A stretch of 64,000 bases of DNA, from contig NZ_CP114054.1 in assembly GCF_026967575.1 (NCBI RefSeq), positions 2,480,001 through 2,544,000 of the forward strand, written 5' to 3'. This document shows positions 51,025 through 61,486 of this stretch, piece by piece. This stretch comes from Aurantiacibacter sp. MUD11 (lineage in GTDB: Bacteria > Pseudomonadota > Alphaproteobacteria > Sphingomonadales > Sphingomonadaceae). Each line of letters begins with the position of its first letter. Position 1 is the stretch's first letter. The notes under the pieces are model-generated. The model did not search any database. It was not told the origin of the DNA and saw nothing but the letters and a program-made list of their open reading frames with translations. The translations under genes and the position numbers were made by a program.

Positions 51025-52344
51025 CTACAGGGGCAGCAGCAGGCCGGCGAGGGCCGCGCTCATGAGGTTGGCGAGAGATCCGGCTGCCAGCGCCTTGAGG
51101 CCAAGCTTGGCGATGACCGGACGCTGGTTGGGGGCGAGCCCGCCTGTAACCGCCATCTGGATGGCAATCGAGCTAAAATTCGCAAAGCCGCACAATGCAA
51201 ATGTTACAATCGCCTGCGCGCGGGTGCTCAGCGTGCCGTCAGCCAGCGCGCCAAGGTCGATGAAGGCGACGAATTCGTTGAGCACGATCTTGGTGCCGAA
51301 AAGGCCGCCCGCGACCTGCGCCTCGGTCCAGGGAATGCCGAGCAGGTACATGATCGGGGCGAACACCCAGCCGAGGATCTGCTGGAACGACAGGTCCGGC
51401 ATGCCGAACCAGCCACCGACACCGCCGAGGATGCCGTTGGCCAGCGCGATCAGGGCGACGAAGGTCAGCACCATGGCGCCAACGGCCACGGCCAGCTTCA
51501 GACCCGTCTGCGCGCCCTGTGCTGCCGCCTCGATGATGTTCGCGGCGCGGCCGTTCTCGTCGAAATGGGCGGCTGCCTCGACCTCGTGCGGAACCTCGCC
51601 CTCGGTCAGGGCGGCGGGGCCTTCGGAACTGATGCGCTTTTTGGGCAGGGCGATCTCGCCCTCGGCTTCCGGCGCGGCTTCGTCAGTGTCGGGCATGATG
51701 ATCTTCGCCATCAGGATGCCGCCGGGTGCCGACATGAAGGCTGCAGCCAGCAGGATCGGCAGGTAGCTGGAGCCGAGCAGGCCGGCATAGGCCGCCAGGA
51801 TGGTGCCGGCGACGCCGGCCATTCCCACCGTCATCAGGGTGAACAGGCGCGATGGGGCCAGCGCTTCCAGGTAGGGACGCACGACCAGCGGGCTTTCCGA
51901 CTGGCCGACGAAGATGTTGGCTGCCGCGCCAAGCGATTCGACCTTGGAGATGCCGGTGATCCAGCCGATTGCGCCGCCCAGCCAGCGCACGATGCGCTGC
52001 ATGATGCCGAGGTGGTAGAGGATCGACACCAGCGAGGCGAAGAACACGATGACCGGCAGCGCGCCCAGCGCAAAGGTATCCGACAGCGGATTGGCGTCGT
52101 TGCTGCCGAACAGGAACTGCGTGCCGGCATCGGCATAGGACAGCAGCGCGGCGACGCCATCGGCCATGGTGCGGATGACAGCGGCCCCGCCATCGGTGCG
52201 CAGGACGAGGGCGGCGATACCGGCCTGCAGCGCGAAGGCGGCGCCCACGACGCGCAGGTTGATCTGTCGTTTTGCGTTGGAAAGGAGGAATGCCAGCGCA
52301 AGGATGGCGGCAATACCGGCAAGGGAAATCAACTGTGGAGGCAC
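51025..52344 (-). CDS. CNT/NupC-family concentrative nucleoside transporter
   Basis: 439 residues from a GTG at 52344 placed 5 bases after AGGAG; the upstream open frame lacks such a site. Multiple membrane spans surround the CNT core blocks: LGALPVIVFFASLVSILYHLG, NIFVGQSESPLVVRPYL with the QSE nucleoside site, and GTKIVLNEFVAFIDL with NEF. A charged loop of about 55 residues (about 235-290, DTDEAAPEAEGE onward) is inserted between spans and is variable in the family. It imports nucleosides with sodium or protons across the inner membrane. Co-transcribed with the downstream 2OG oxygenase. Confidence 0.95.
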   Translation of the reverse strand: MPPQLISLAGIAAILALAFLLSNAKRQINLRVVGAAFALQAGIAALVLRTDGGAAVIRTMADGVAALLSYADAGTQFLFGSNDANPLSDTFALGALPVIVFFASLVSILYHLGIMQRIVRWLGGAIGWITGISKVESLGAAANIFVGQSESPLVVRPYLEALAPSRLFTLMTVGMAGVAGTILAAYAGLLGSSYLPILLAAAFMSAPGGILMAKIIMPDTDEAAPEAEGEIALPKKRISSEGPAALTEGEVPHEVEAAAHFDENGRAANIIEAAAQGAQTGLKLAVAVGAMVLTFVALIALANGILGGVGGWFGMPDLSFQQILGWVFAPIMYLLGIPWTEAQVAGGLFGTKIVLNEFVAFIDLGALADGTLSTRAQAIVTFALCGFANFSSIAIQMAVTGGLAPNQRPVIAKLGLKALAAGSLANLMSAALAGLLLPL

Positions 52345-52455
52345 GCGGGCTCCTGTATTTGCGGGATGCGCCCTTTTGCCCGAACGCCTGCTGCATTCAA
52401 ACGGATTTTCTCCACACCCCTTCCATTTCGCGCCCACGTTGAATAGCCGTCACGG

Positions 52456-53127
52456 ATGGACCAGACATTCGACAATAACCCGCTGCCGCGTTCGCTGTTC
52501 GTCTATAGCCTGCTGTATGGCGGGATGACGGTGGTTGCCGGCGTGCTGGCGTTCAAGCAGTTCGCGATCGGCCCGCTGGTGGTGGAGAGCGGCATCCTTG
52601 CCTTCCTGCTGCTGGTGGTCATTTCCAGCGCCGTCTCGCAGTTGCACGGCAAGGCCATGGCGGACAGGCTGGTGCTGTGGGGTTTCCTGCCATTGGCTTT
52701 TTCCATCGCCCTGATCGGGCTGGTGCTGGCCTTGCCGCCATCGCCCGACATGCCGGCGGAAAACCTCGCCGCCTTCAACACCGTCCATGCGCAGACGCCG
52801 CGGATCATGGCTGCCGGGCCGGTCGCCTACGGCGTGTCGCTGCTGCTCAACGTCTGGCTGTTCGACCGGCTGCGCGGCAAGGGGCAGGGCGGCAGTGCCT
52901 GGCTGATGGCGCGCGGGGCGATTGCCTCGGCGATCAGCCAGGCCATCGACACGCTGATCTTCATCACGCTGGCTTTCTATGGCGAGTTTCCCATCGGCAA
53001 CCTGCTGGTCGGCCAGGCCATTGCCAAGATCGTGCTCAGCTTCGTGCTGGTGCCATTCCTGATCGTCGGCGCGGTGGCGCTGGCGAAGCGGCTCGACGGG
53101 GAAACGGCCAGGGCGAGTGCCGCGTGA
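52456..53127 (+). CDS. yhhQ: YhhQ/VUT-family queuosine precursor transporter
   Basis: 223 residues with six predicted membrane spans. Characteristic DUF165 segments are AKIVLSFVLVPFL and IASAISQAIDTLIFITLAFYG, the latter holding the signature Asp/Thr residues. The family imports the deazapurine bases preQ0/preQ1 used for tRNA queuosine. An unusual loop (PPSPDMPAENLAAFNTV) lies between spans 3 and 4. The stop overlaps the start of cytidine deaminase (GTGA). Divergent from the nucleoside transporter, so base and nucleoside uptake genes are side by side. Confidence 0.88.
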   Translation: MDQTFDNNPLPRSLFVYSLLYGGMTVVAGVLAFKQFAIGPLVVESGILAFLLLVVISSAVSQLHGKAMADRLVLWGFLPLAFSIALIGLVLALPPSPDMPAENLAAFNTVHAQTPRIMAAGPVAYGVSLLLNVWLFDRLRGKGQGGSAWLMARGAIASAISQAIDTLIFITLAFYGEFPIGNLLVGQAIAKIVLSFVLVPFLIVGAVALAKRLDGETARASAA

Positions 53128-53555
53128 GCGGCAAGGACGCCCTGATCGCGGCGGCGCTGGTGGCGCGCACCCGCGCCTATGCGCCCTATTCGAACTTCCT
53201 TGTCGGCTGCGCGGTCGAAAGCATGGACGGTCAGATTGCCGTGGGCGGCAATGTCGAGAATGCCTGCTACCGCCTTGGCGTCTGCGCCGAGCAGTCGGCG
53301 CTGTCGGCGGCGCAGGTCGCTTACGGTCTCGGGCGAATTCGCCGCATCGCGATTGTCGGCGGACCACGTGAAGGCAAGGATGTCGGCGCCGTCATGCCCT
53401 GCGGCGGTTGCCGCCAGGCGATTGCCGAAGCGGGTAGCGTGAGCGGGACGGATATCGAGGTCATCTGCTGCGACAGCGAGGGGCAGAATGCCGTCAGCAT
53501 GACCATCTCGGAACTGCTTCCTGCTTCCTTCACCCTCGACACGCCGGACGCCTGA
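53124..53555 (+). CDS. cdd: Cytidine deaminase
   Basis: A 143-residue homotetrameric-type enzyme starting at a GTG that overlaps the YhhQ stop. The zinc site is complete: Cys54-Ala-Glu56 (GVCAEQSAL) and Pro92-Cys93-Gly-Gly-Cys96 (MPCGGCRQ). The substrate-binding segment is YAPYSNFLVGCA and GGNVENACY. It deaminates cytidine and deoxycytidine to uridine and deoxyuridine in pyrimidine salvage, matching the nearby nucleoside transporter. The following gene starts one base after the stop. Confidence 0.96.
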   Translation: MSGKDALIAAALVARTRAYAPYSNFLVGCAVESMDGQIAVGGNVENACYRLGVCAEQSALSAAQVAYGLGRIRRIAIVGGPREGKDVGAVMPCGGCRQAIAEAGSVSGTDIEVICCDSEGQNAVSMTISELLPASFTLDTPDA

Positions 53556-53556
53556 C

Positions 53557-54405
53557 GTGGCAGGAGGTCGCTCGATCCTGCGCGAGCCGTTGCTGCATTT
53601 CCTGTTGGCCGGGGCCGCCATATTTGCCGTCGTCGCTGCTTTGCAACCTGAGGATACCTCCGGGCGGCAGATCACCGTGGACCGCGACGACCTGCTCGTC
53701 TTCATGCAGGGCCGCGCGCAGGTCTACGAGGAGGGCACCTTTGCCGCCATGCTGGAGGCCATGCCCGCTGTCGAGCGCGAGCAGCTGGTGCGCGATGCCG
53801 CCTTGCAGGAGGCGCTCTATCGCGAGGGGCTGGCGCTCGACATAGCCGCCGCCGATCCACTGATCCGCCAGCGCGTGGTGCAGCAGATGCGCATGCTGGT
53901 GATCGAGGAGGCCGCTGCCGACATTTCCGTCACCGACGAAGAGGTTGCGGCGCATTTCGAGGACAACCGCGCTCTCTATGCCTTGCCGCCGACGGTGAGC
54001 TTCACCCATGTCTTCCTGCGCGGGAACGGGGCCCAGCGCCGGGCCATTGCCATGCGCGGGCAGATGCTGGCGGGCAGCCAGGTGCCCGTGGGCGACCGCT
54101 TCCCCTACCAGCGCGCCTATGTCGATGCCGACGGCGAACTGCTCGCCAGCCAGTTCGGCGCGACCTTTGCCGAGGCGGTGCTGACCCTGCCCGAAGGCGA
54201 GTGGTCGCAACCGCTGCAATCGCAGCACGGCTGGCACCTTGTCCTGCCAAGCGAGGTCTCCTCCGGCGAGGACGTGGCATTCGAGCAAGTCGAGGCGAGG
54301 GTGCGCGAGGACGCGCTGGCCGCCAAGCGCCAGGCGCTGGCCAACGCGGCGCTGGAAGAATTCCTTGGCCAGTACGAGATCACCGTCGCGGACGAGCTTC
54401 GGTGA
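53557..54405 (+). CDS. Membrane-anchored parvulin-type peptidyl-prolyl isomerase
   Basis: 282 residues from a GTG one base after the cdd stop. One N-terminal membrane helix (LLHFLLAGAAIFAVVAALQ) anchors a periplasmic part. A SurA/PpiC-like helical region follows (VRDAALQEALYREGLALDIAAAD), then a degenerate rotamase domain (PTVSFTHVFLRGNG ... SQHGWHLVLPSEV), then a C-terminal helix. Such genes commonly precede HupE/UreJ-type genes, as here, where the stop overlaps the next reading frame. It may help fold that membrane protein or its partner. Residues needed for isomerase activity are not all evident. Confidence 0.87.
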   Translation: MAGGRSILREPLLHFLLAGAAIFAVVAALQPEDTSGRQITVDRDDLLVFMQGRAQVYEEGTFAAMLEAMPAVEREQLVRDAALQEALYREGLALDIAAADPLIRQRVVQQMRMLVIEEAAADISVTDEEVAAHFEDNRALYALPPTVSFTHVFLRGNGAQRRAIAMRGQMLAGSQVPVGDRFPYQRAYVDADGELLASQFGATFAEAVLTLPEGEWSQPLQSQHGWHLVLPSEVSSGEDVAFEQVEARVREDALAAKRQALANAALEEFLGQYEITVADELR

Positions 54406-54407
54406 CC

Positions 54408-55385
54408 ATGCGGTGGCTGGTCGCCATCCTCGTCGCGCTCGCCTGGGCGATGCCGGCACGTGCCGATGACAATCGCCCGCTCAGCGTCCAGCTGGAAGCT
54501 GCGGGAGAAGGCAGATTCACCGCGCGCTGGAAGGTGCCTGCCAATGTCGCCGCGCGCCATGTGCCGCAGCTTTCCGCCGCAGGTTGCGCGGCAGAGGGGG
54601 CGAGCCGCAACTGGTCCGATGCCCTGGGCCACTGGCGGGAGGAAGACTGGCGCTGCGACGCGGTGCCCGGCGCACTGACGGTCGACTATCCCTTCGCCAA
54701 CCCGGCGCTGGCCACCATCGTGCGTTTCACGCCGGAAGCTGGCGGCTCCACCACGACGATCGTCGCGCCTGCCGAGCAGGGGCAGATCGCGCTGTCGGAA
54801 GAGCAGGCCGGTGCCACCGGCTGGCCGGGCTTCCTCGGCCTTGGCGTCGAGCACATCCTGATCGGGTTCGATCACCTGCTGTTCGTCGCCGGGCTGATCT
54901 TCATCGCCGGCACCTGGCGGCGCGTGCTGGTGACGATCACCGGCTTCACGCTGGCACACTCGGTCACGCTCGCGCTATCCGCGCTCGATATCGTGCGGCT
55001 GCCGATTGCGGCGATCGAGGCGGTGATCGCACTCAGCATCGTGTTCCTCGCGGTGGAGATCGTCAAAGGGCGGCGCGACACGCTGACATGGCGGCGGCCG
55101 GTGGTGGTCGCAGCGGCATTCGGCCTGCTGCACGGTTTCGGCTTTGCCGCCGTGCTGCGCGAGATCGGCCTGCCGGACGAGGGCTTCGCAGCCGCGCTGC
55201 TGGCTTTCAACGTCGGCATCGAGATCGGACAGGTCATCTTCGCGGCGCTGGTGCTGGGCGTCATCGCCTTGCTGGAGCGGTTCGGGCCCAAGGCGTCGGC
55301 GACCAATGTCCCGCGCTTCGCCGGCTACGGGGTGGGGATTTTGGCCACTTACTGGATGATAGAGCGGTTGGCAGGGGCGCTGTAA
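54408..55385 (+). CDS. HupE/UreJ-family membrane protein
   Basis: 325 residues with a signal peptide (WLVAILVALAWAMPARA). A GTG at 54402 overlapping the previous stop is an alternative start. Residues 20-140 form a periplasmic domain with a Cys pair (AAGCAAEGAS and DWRCDAVPG). The C-terminal half is six or seven membrane helices with GLGVEHILIGFDHLLFVAGLI, HGFGFAAVL and NVGIEIGQVIF. The His, Asp and Glu residues in these helices are typical of HupE/UreJ proteins, which are thought to move nickel or cobalt. No hydrogenase or urease is here, so the metal role is only a family-level inference. Confidence 0.88.
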   Translation: MRWLVAILVALAWAMPARADDNRPLSVQLEAAGEGRFTARWKVPANVAARHVPQLSAAGCAAEGASRNWSDALGHWREEDWRCDAVPGALTVDYPFANPALATIVRFTPEAGGSTTTIVAPAEQGQIALSEEQAGATGWPGFLGLGVEHILIGFDHLLFVAGLIFIAGTWRRVLVTITGFTLAHSVTLALSALDIVRLPIAAIEAVIALSIVFLAVEIVKGRRDTLTWRRPVVVAAAFGLLHGFGFAAVLREIGLPDEGFAAALLAFNVGIEIGQVIFAALVLGVIALLERFGPKASATNVPRFAGYGVGILATYWMIERLAGAL

Positions 55386-55417
55386 TTGCGATAGGCCACG
55401 CGTGAGGGGAGACGGCG

Positions 55418-55699
55418 ATGGATGAGGGCGAAAATACCGAGGGCAGCGATGAGCAGCGGCAGGCCGCCTACTGGCGCGCCAATATCCGCCTGCTGGCCAT
55501 CTTGCTGAGCATCTGGTTCGCCGCGTCCTTCGGCGCGGGCATCCTGTTTCGCGAATGGCTCGACCAGTTCAGCATCGGCGGTTATCCGCTCGGCTTCTGG
55601 TTCGCCCAGCAGGGCGCGATCTACGTCTTCCTGGTCCTGATTGCGATCTACGTGGTCGCCATGCGCCGCATCGAGCGCAAGTTCGACCTCGACGACTGA
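55418..55699 (+). CDS. DUF4212 small subunit of a sodium/acetate-type symporter
   Basis: 93 residues with two membrane helices (LLAILLSIWFAASFGAGILF and IYVFLVLIAIYVVAMRR) and the conserved QFSIGGYPLGFWFAQQGA segment. DUF4212 proteins are encoded directly before VC_2705-type sodium:solute symporters and probably assist them. The symporter gene follows after 8 bases. Confidence 0.93.
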   Translation: MDEGENTEGSDEQRQAAYWRANIRLLAILLSIWFAASFGAGILFREWLDQFSIGGYPLGFWFAQQGAIYVFLVLIAIYVVAMRRIERKFDLDD

Positions 55700-55707
55700 G
55701 CGCGCCG

Positions 55708-57486
55708 ATGGAAACGCAGACCCTGATCTACATCTTCGTCGGGCTGAGCTTCGCGCTCTACATCGGCATTGCCATCTGGAGCCGCGCCGGATCGACGGCG
55801 GAATTCTATGTCGCGGGCGGCGGGGTGAACCCGGTGGTCAACGGCATGGCCACCGCTGCCGACTGGATGAGTGCGGCCAGCTTCATCTCCATGGCCGGGA
55901 TCATCGCCTTCTCCGGCTACGATGGCAGCGTCTACCTGATGGGCTGGACCGGCGGATACGTGCTGCTGGCCCTGCTGCTGGCGCCCTACCTGCGCAAGTT
56001 CGGCGAGTTCACCGTGCCCGACTTCATCGGCACGCGGTACTATTCCAAGGCGGCGCGCGTGGTGGCGGTGGTCTGCCTGATCTTCATCAGCTTCACCTAT
56101 ATCGCCGGGCAGATGCGCGGCGTTGGCATCGTCTTCAGCCGCTTCCTCGACGTGCCGATCTTCTGGGGCGTGGTGATCGGCATGGGCATCGTCTTCATCT
56201 ACGCCGTGCTCGGCGGGATGAAGGGCATCACCTACACCCAGGTGGCGCAATATTGCGTGCTGATCTTTGCCTACATGGTGCCCGCCTTCTTCATCAGCTT
56301 CCTGGTGACTGGCAATGTCTTGCCGCAACTGGGACTGGGGGCGACGGTAGAGGACGGGTCCAACATGTACGTCCTGCAGAAGCTCGACATGGTGCTGACC
56401 GACCTCGGCTTTGGCGCCTACACCGATGGCAGCAAGTCCACGCTCGACGTGTTCTGCATCACCATGGCGTTGATGGTTGGCACGGCGGGCCTGCCGCACG
56501 TGATCGTGCGCTTCTTCACCGTTCCCAAGGCCAGCGACGCGCGCAAGTCCGCCTTCTGGGCGCTGGTCTTCATCGCGCTGCTCTACACCACGGCGGGCCC
56601 CGTGGGCGCCTTCGCCCGGCTCAACTTCATCGATACGGTGAACGAGCAGGAGTATTCGCAGGCCCCCGAGTGGTTCACCAACTGGGAGGCGAACGACCTG
56701 ATCGCCTGGCGCGACAAGAACTTCGACGGCCGCATGCAATATCGCCCCGGCGATCCGTTCGAAGGCGCGCCTACCTTCATCGAGGGTGAGACCGGCCTAT
56801 CCGGCGAGCGGCTGGTGGAGAACGCCACCGTCAACAACGACAACGAGGTCTATGTCGACCGCGACATCATGGTGCTCGCCAACCCGGAAATCGCCAGCCT
56901 GCCCGGCTGGGTGATCGCGCTGGTGGCGGCGGGCGGCCTGGCGGCGGCGCTATCGACGGCGGCAGGTTTGCTGCTGGTCATATCCAGCTCGGTCAGCCAC
57001 GACCTGCTGAAACAGACCTTCCGGCCCAACGTCACGGAGAAGGGCGAGCTGCTGGCGGCAAGGCTGGCGGCGACGGCGGCGATCCTGGTCGCAGGCTATC
57101 TGGGTGTGAACCCGCCCGGCTGGGTGGCGCAGGTGGTGGCCTTCGCCTTCGGCCTTGCGGCGGCGAGCCTGTTCCCTGCCATCGTCATGGGTATCTTCTC
57201 CAAGCGCATGAACCGCGAGGGGGCGATTGCCGGCATGGTGACGGGCCTTGCCTTCACCTTCCTCTACATCGCCTATTTCAAGTTGTGGGGAGAACCTGCC
57301 GCCAACGTGGAGGCCAACTGGCTGCTCGGCATCTCGCCGGAGGGCATCGGGGTGATCGGCATGCTGATCAACTTCGCCGTGGCGATTGCCGTCTCCAGCA
57401 TGACCAAGGGGCCGCCGCTGGAGGTGCGCAAGCTGGTCGACAACATCCGTGTGCCGCGCGGGGCCGAAACCCCGCACATGCACTGA
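55708..57486 (+). CDS. Sodium:solute symporter, VC_2705/ActP-like (acetate or short-chain carboxylate uptake)
   Basis: 592 residues, about 13 membrane spans. SSS-family blocks include FYVAGGGVNPVVNGMATAADWMSAASFIS split over residues 25-53, FTVPDFIGTRYYSKAARVVA, VYAVLGGMKGITYTQ-like FIYAVLGGMKGITYT, and LSTAAGLLLVISSSVSHDL near the sodium site. A periplasmic insert (about 310-390, EYSQAPEWFTNWEANDL onward) is typical of this subgroup. Together with the DUF4212 subunit and the convergent acs gene 4 bases away, it suggests acetate uptake and activation. Confidence 0.92.
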   Translation: METQTLIYIFVGLSFALYIGIAIWSRAGSTAEFYVAGGGVNPVVNGMATAADWMSAASFISMAGIIAFSGYDGSVYLMGWTGGYVLLALLLAPYLRKFGEFTVPDFIGTRYYSKAARVVAVVCLIFISFTYIAGQMRGVGIVFSRFLDVPIFWGVVIGMGIVFIYAVLGGMKGITYTQVAQYCVLIFAYMVPAFFISFLVTGNVLPQLGLGATVEDGSNMYVLQKLDMVLTDLGFGAYTDGSKSTLDVFCITMALMVGTAGLPHVIVRFFTVPKASDARKSAFWALVFIALLYTTAGPVGAFARLNFIDTVNEQEYSQAPEWFTNWEANDLIAWRDKNFDGRMQYRPGDPFEGAPTFIEGETGLSGERLVENATVNNDNEVYVDRDIMVLANPEIASLPGWVIALVAAGGLAAALSTAAGLLLVISSSVSHDLLKQTFRPNVTEKGELLAARLAATAAILVAGYLGVNPPGWVAQVVAFAFGLAAASLFPAIVMGIFSKRMNREGAIAGMVTGLAFTFLYIAYFKLWGEPAANVEANWLLGISPEGIGVIGMLINFAVAIAVSSMTKGPPLEVRKLVDNIRVPRGAETPHMH

Positions 57487-57490
57487 TCAC

Positions 57491-59422
<1,932 letters not shown>

Positions 59423-59480
59423 GGTCGGGCCTCTCCTTTGCCTGCCTATCTAGCGGGCGAGAGGCTTGGGACAAGGGCGA

Positions 59481-60113
59481 CTAGGCAGCGTCGGGCTGGT
59501 TTGCCGGATGCGCGCGTTCGAAAGCGGGAAGGACGAGACAGGCCTGCTCGATCCGCAAGGTGCGGGGGCTGTCCGACAGGTCGTAATCGAAGCGGCGCGC
59601 GTTGTAGAGTTGTGGGATCAGCACCGCCTCGAACAGGCCGGGCGCGTCGAACAGGAAATCGCCGGTATCCAGTTGCTCCAGCCGTCTTTCCAGCGGGCGC
59701 AGGGTCTTGGCGAGCCAGTGGCGATACCAGGTGTCGATGGCCTCCTGCTCCTGTCCCAGCTCGTTCTTGAGATACTTGAGCACCGGCAGGTTGAGCGGCG
59801 CGTGCAGTTCGGTGGCGATGGCATAGGCCAGCTCGCGCGCGGTATAGCGCTGCTCGATATCCGCAGGGAGCAGAGGCTGTTCCGGGTAGCGCTCCTCCAG
59901 CCACTCGATGATCGCCATGCTTTGTGCCCGGTCGCGGCCGTCAGCTTCCAGCATCGGCACCCCGGCAAAGGGATTGCGCGCGGTGAAGGCCTGGCTGCGC
60001 TGGGCGCTTTCGAGCAGGTTCACCGGCTCCTGCTCGTAGGGCAGGCCCTTCAGTTCCAGCGCGCAGCGCAAGCGGTAGCTGGTCGAGCTTCGCCAATATC
60101 CGTACAGCTTCAT
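59481..60113 (-). CDS. maiA: Maleylacetoacetate isomerase (zeta-class GST)
   Basis: A 210-residue glutathione-dependent isomerase converting maleylacetoacetate to fumarylacetoacetate in tyrosine breakdown. N-terminal YWRSSTSYRLRCALELKGL carries the zeta-class active-site Ser-Ser motif. NPFAGVPMLEADG, with the cis-Pro, and AQSMAIIEWLEERYP bind glutathione. The C-terminal helices have DTWYRHWLAKTLRPLE. The usual Cys of the SSCxxR motif is replaced by Thr-Ser-Tyr. Divergent from hmgA and fahA, which encode the flanking steps. Confidence 0.93.
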   Translation of the reverse strand: MKLYGYWRSSTSYRLRCALELKGLPYEQEPVNLLESAQRSQAFTARNPFAGVPMLEADGRDRAQSMAIIEWLEERYPEQPLLPADIEQRYTARELAYAIATELHAPLNLPVLKYLKNELGQEQEAIDTWYRHWLAKTLRPLERRLEQLDTGDFLFDAPGLFEAVLIPQLYNARRFDYDLSDSPRTLRIEQACLVLPAFERAHPANQPDAA

Positions 60114-60138
60114 CGCAACCTCCGGCGCGTTCGTTCAT

Positions 60139-60153
60139 TGGTGCACTACACCA
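60139..60153. promoter_or_regulatory. Inverted repeat between maiA and hmgA, candidate operator
   Basis: TGGTG and CACCA flank CACTA in the 86-base divergent region of the homogentisate genes. A site here could bind a regulator controlling both directions. The arms are only 5 bases, so this is weak. Confidence 0.25.
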
Positions 60154-60199
60154 TGCCGATGCGCGGGGCATTGTGCAATAAAGTTTCACGTGATACTAA

Positions 60200-61486
60200 A
60201 TGGCCATGAGCTACCAGACGGGTTTTCTCAACCACTTCGCCACAGAGGCAGTCGCGGGCGCGCTTCCCGAGGGACGCAACTCGCCGCAACGCCCTGCTTT
60301 CGGCCTCTACGCCGAACAGTTCAGCACCACCGCCTTCACCGCGCCGCGGGCAGAGAACCGGCGCAGCTGGCTCTACCGGATGCGGCCGACCACGGCGCAC
60401 GGGGCGTTTCAGCCCTACGCCGGGGCCAGACTGTTCGCCGCGCCCGACGGCAGCCGCACGACGCCGAACCGGCTGCGCTGGGACCCGCTGGCCATGCCGG
60501 AAACCAGCGTCGATTTCGTCGACGGCATGGTGACCTATGCCGGCAACGGTTCGCCCTCCGAGGGCGGCATCGGCATACATCTCTACGCCGCCACGGCCAG
60601 CATGGACACGCGTGCCTTCCAGAACAGCGATGGCGAGATGCTGCTCGTGCCGCAGCAGGGCGGCCTGCGGGTGGTGACCGAGCTCGGCGTCATGGACGTG
60701 GAACCGGGCTTCATCGCGCTGGTCCCGCGCGGCATGCGCTTTCGGGTGGAACTGACCGGCGGCCCCGCGCGCGGCTATGTTTGCGAGAACTTCGGCGCGC
60801 CCTTCCGCCTGCCCGACCTCGGCCCCATCGGCGCCAACGGCCTTGCCAACCCGCGCGATTTCGAAACGCCCGTCGCCTGGTTCGAGGACCGCGACGAGCA
60901 ATTCGAGATCGTCCAGAAATTCAACGGCAAGCTGTGGACCACCACCATCGACCACTCGCCCTTCGACGTGGTCGCCTGGCACGGCAATTCCGCGCCCTGC
61001 CGCTATGACCTAGCGCGGTTCAACACCATCGGCACGGTCAGCTTCGACCATCCGGATCCCTCGATCTTCACCGTGCTGACCAGCCCCAGCGACACGCCGG
61101 GCACAGCCAATTGCGACTTCGTGATCTTCCCGCCACGCTGGATGGTGGGCGAGGACACCTTCCGTCCGCCGTGGTTCCACCGCAACCACATGAGCGAGTT
61201 CATGGGACTGGTGAAGGGCGTTTACGACGCCAAGGAAGGCGGCGGGTTCGTCCCCGGCGGCGCATCGCTACACAATCAGTTCAACGGGCACGGACCGGAC
61301 GCTGAAAGCACGCAGAAGGCGATGGAAGCGGACCTGAAGCCCGTGAAAATCGACGACACGCTGGCCTTCATGTTCGAAAGCCGCGCCATCATCCAGACGA
61401 CTCAGTTCGCCATGACCGGCGGCCACCTGCAAGACGATTACGATGCCTGCTGGACAGGCTTCGAGAAAGCGAAACTCCCCGAATGA
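60200..61486 (+). CDS. hmgA: Homogentisate 1,2-dioxygenase
   Basis: A 428-residue iron enzyme opening the ring of homogentisate to maleylacetoacetate. Signature stretches are [26 protein letters not shown] (split over residues 5-30), [27 protein letters not shown] and the iron-binding [26 protein letters not shown] (residues about 312-337, with His and Glu ligands), then [16 protein letters not shown] second ATG at 60206 is possible. Its TGA overlaps the fahA ATG. Length and motifs are normal. Confidence 0.96.
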   Translation: MAMSYQTGFLNHFATEAVAGALPEGRNSPQRPAFGLYAEQFSTTAFTAPRAENRRSWLYRMRPTTAHGAFQPYAGARLFAAPDGSRTTPNRLRWDPLAMPETSVDFVDGMVTYAGNGSPSEGGIGIHLYAATASMDTRAFQNSDGEMLLVPQQGGLRVVTELGVMDVEPGFIALVPRGMRFRVELTGGPARGYVCENFGAPFRLPDLGPIGANGLANPRDFETPVAWFEDRDEQFEIVQKFNGKLWTTTIDHSPFDVVAWHGNSAPCRYDLARFNTIGTVSFDHPDPSIFTVLTSPSDTPGTANCDFVIFPPRWMVGEDTFRPPWFHRNHMSEFMGLVKGVYDAKEGGGFVPGGASLHNQFNGHGPDAESTQKAMEADLKPVKIDDTLAFMFESRAIIQTTQFAMTGGHLQDDYDACWTGFEKAKLPE

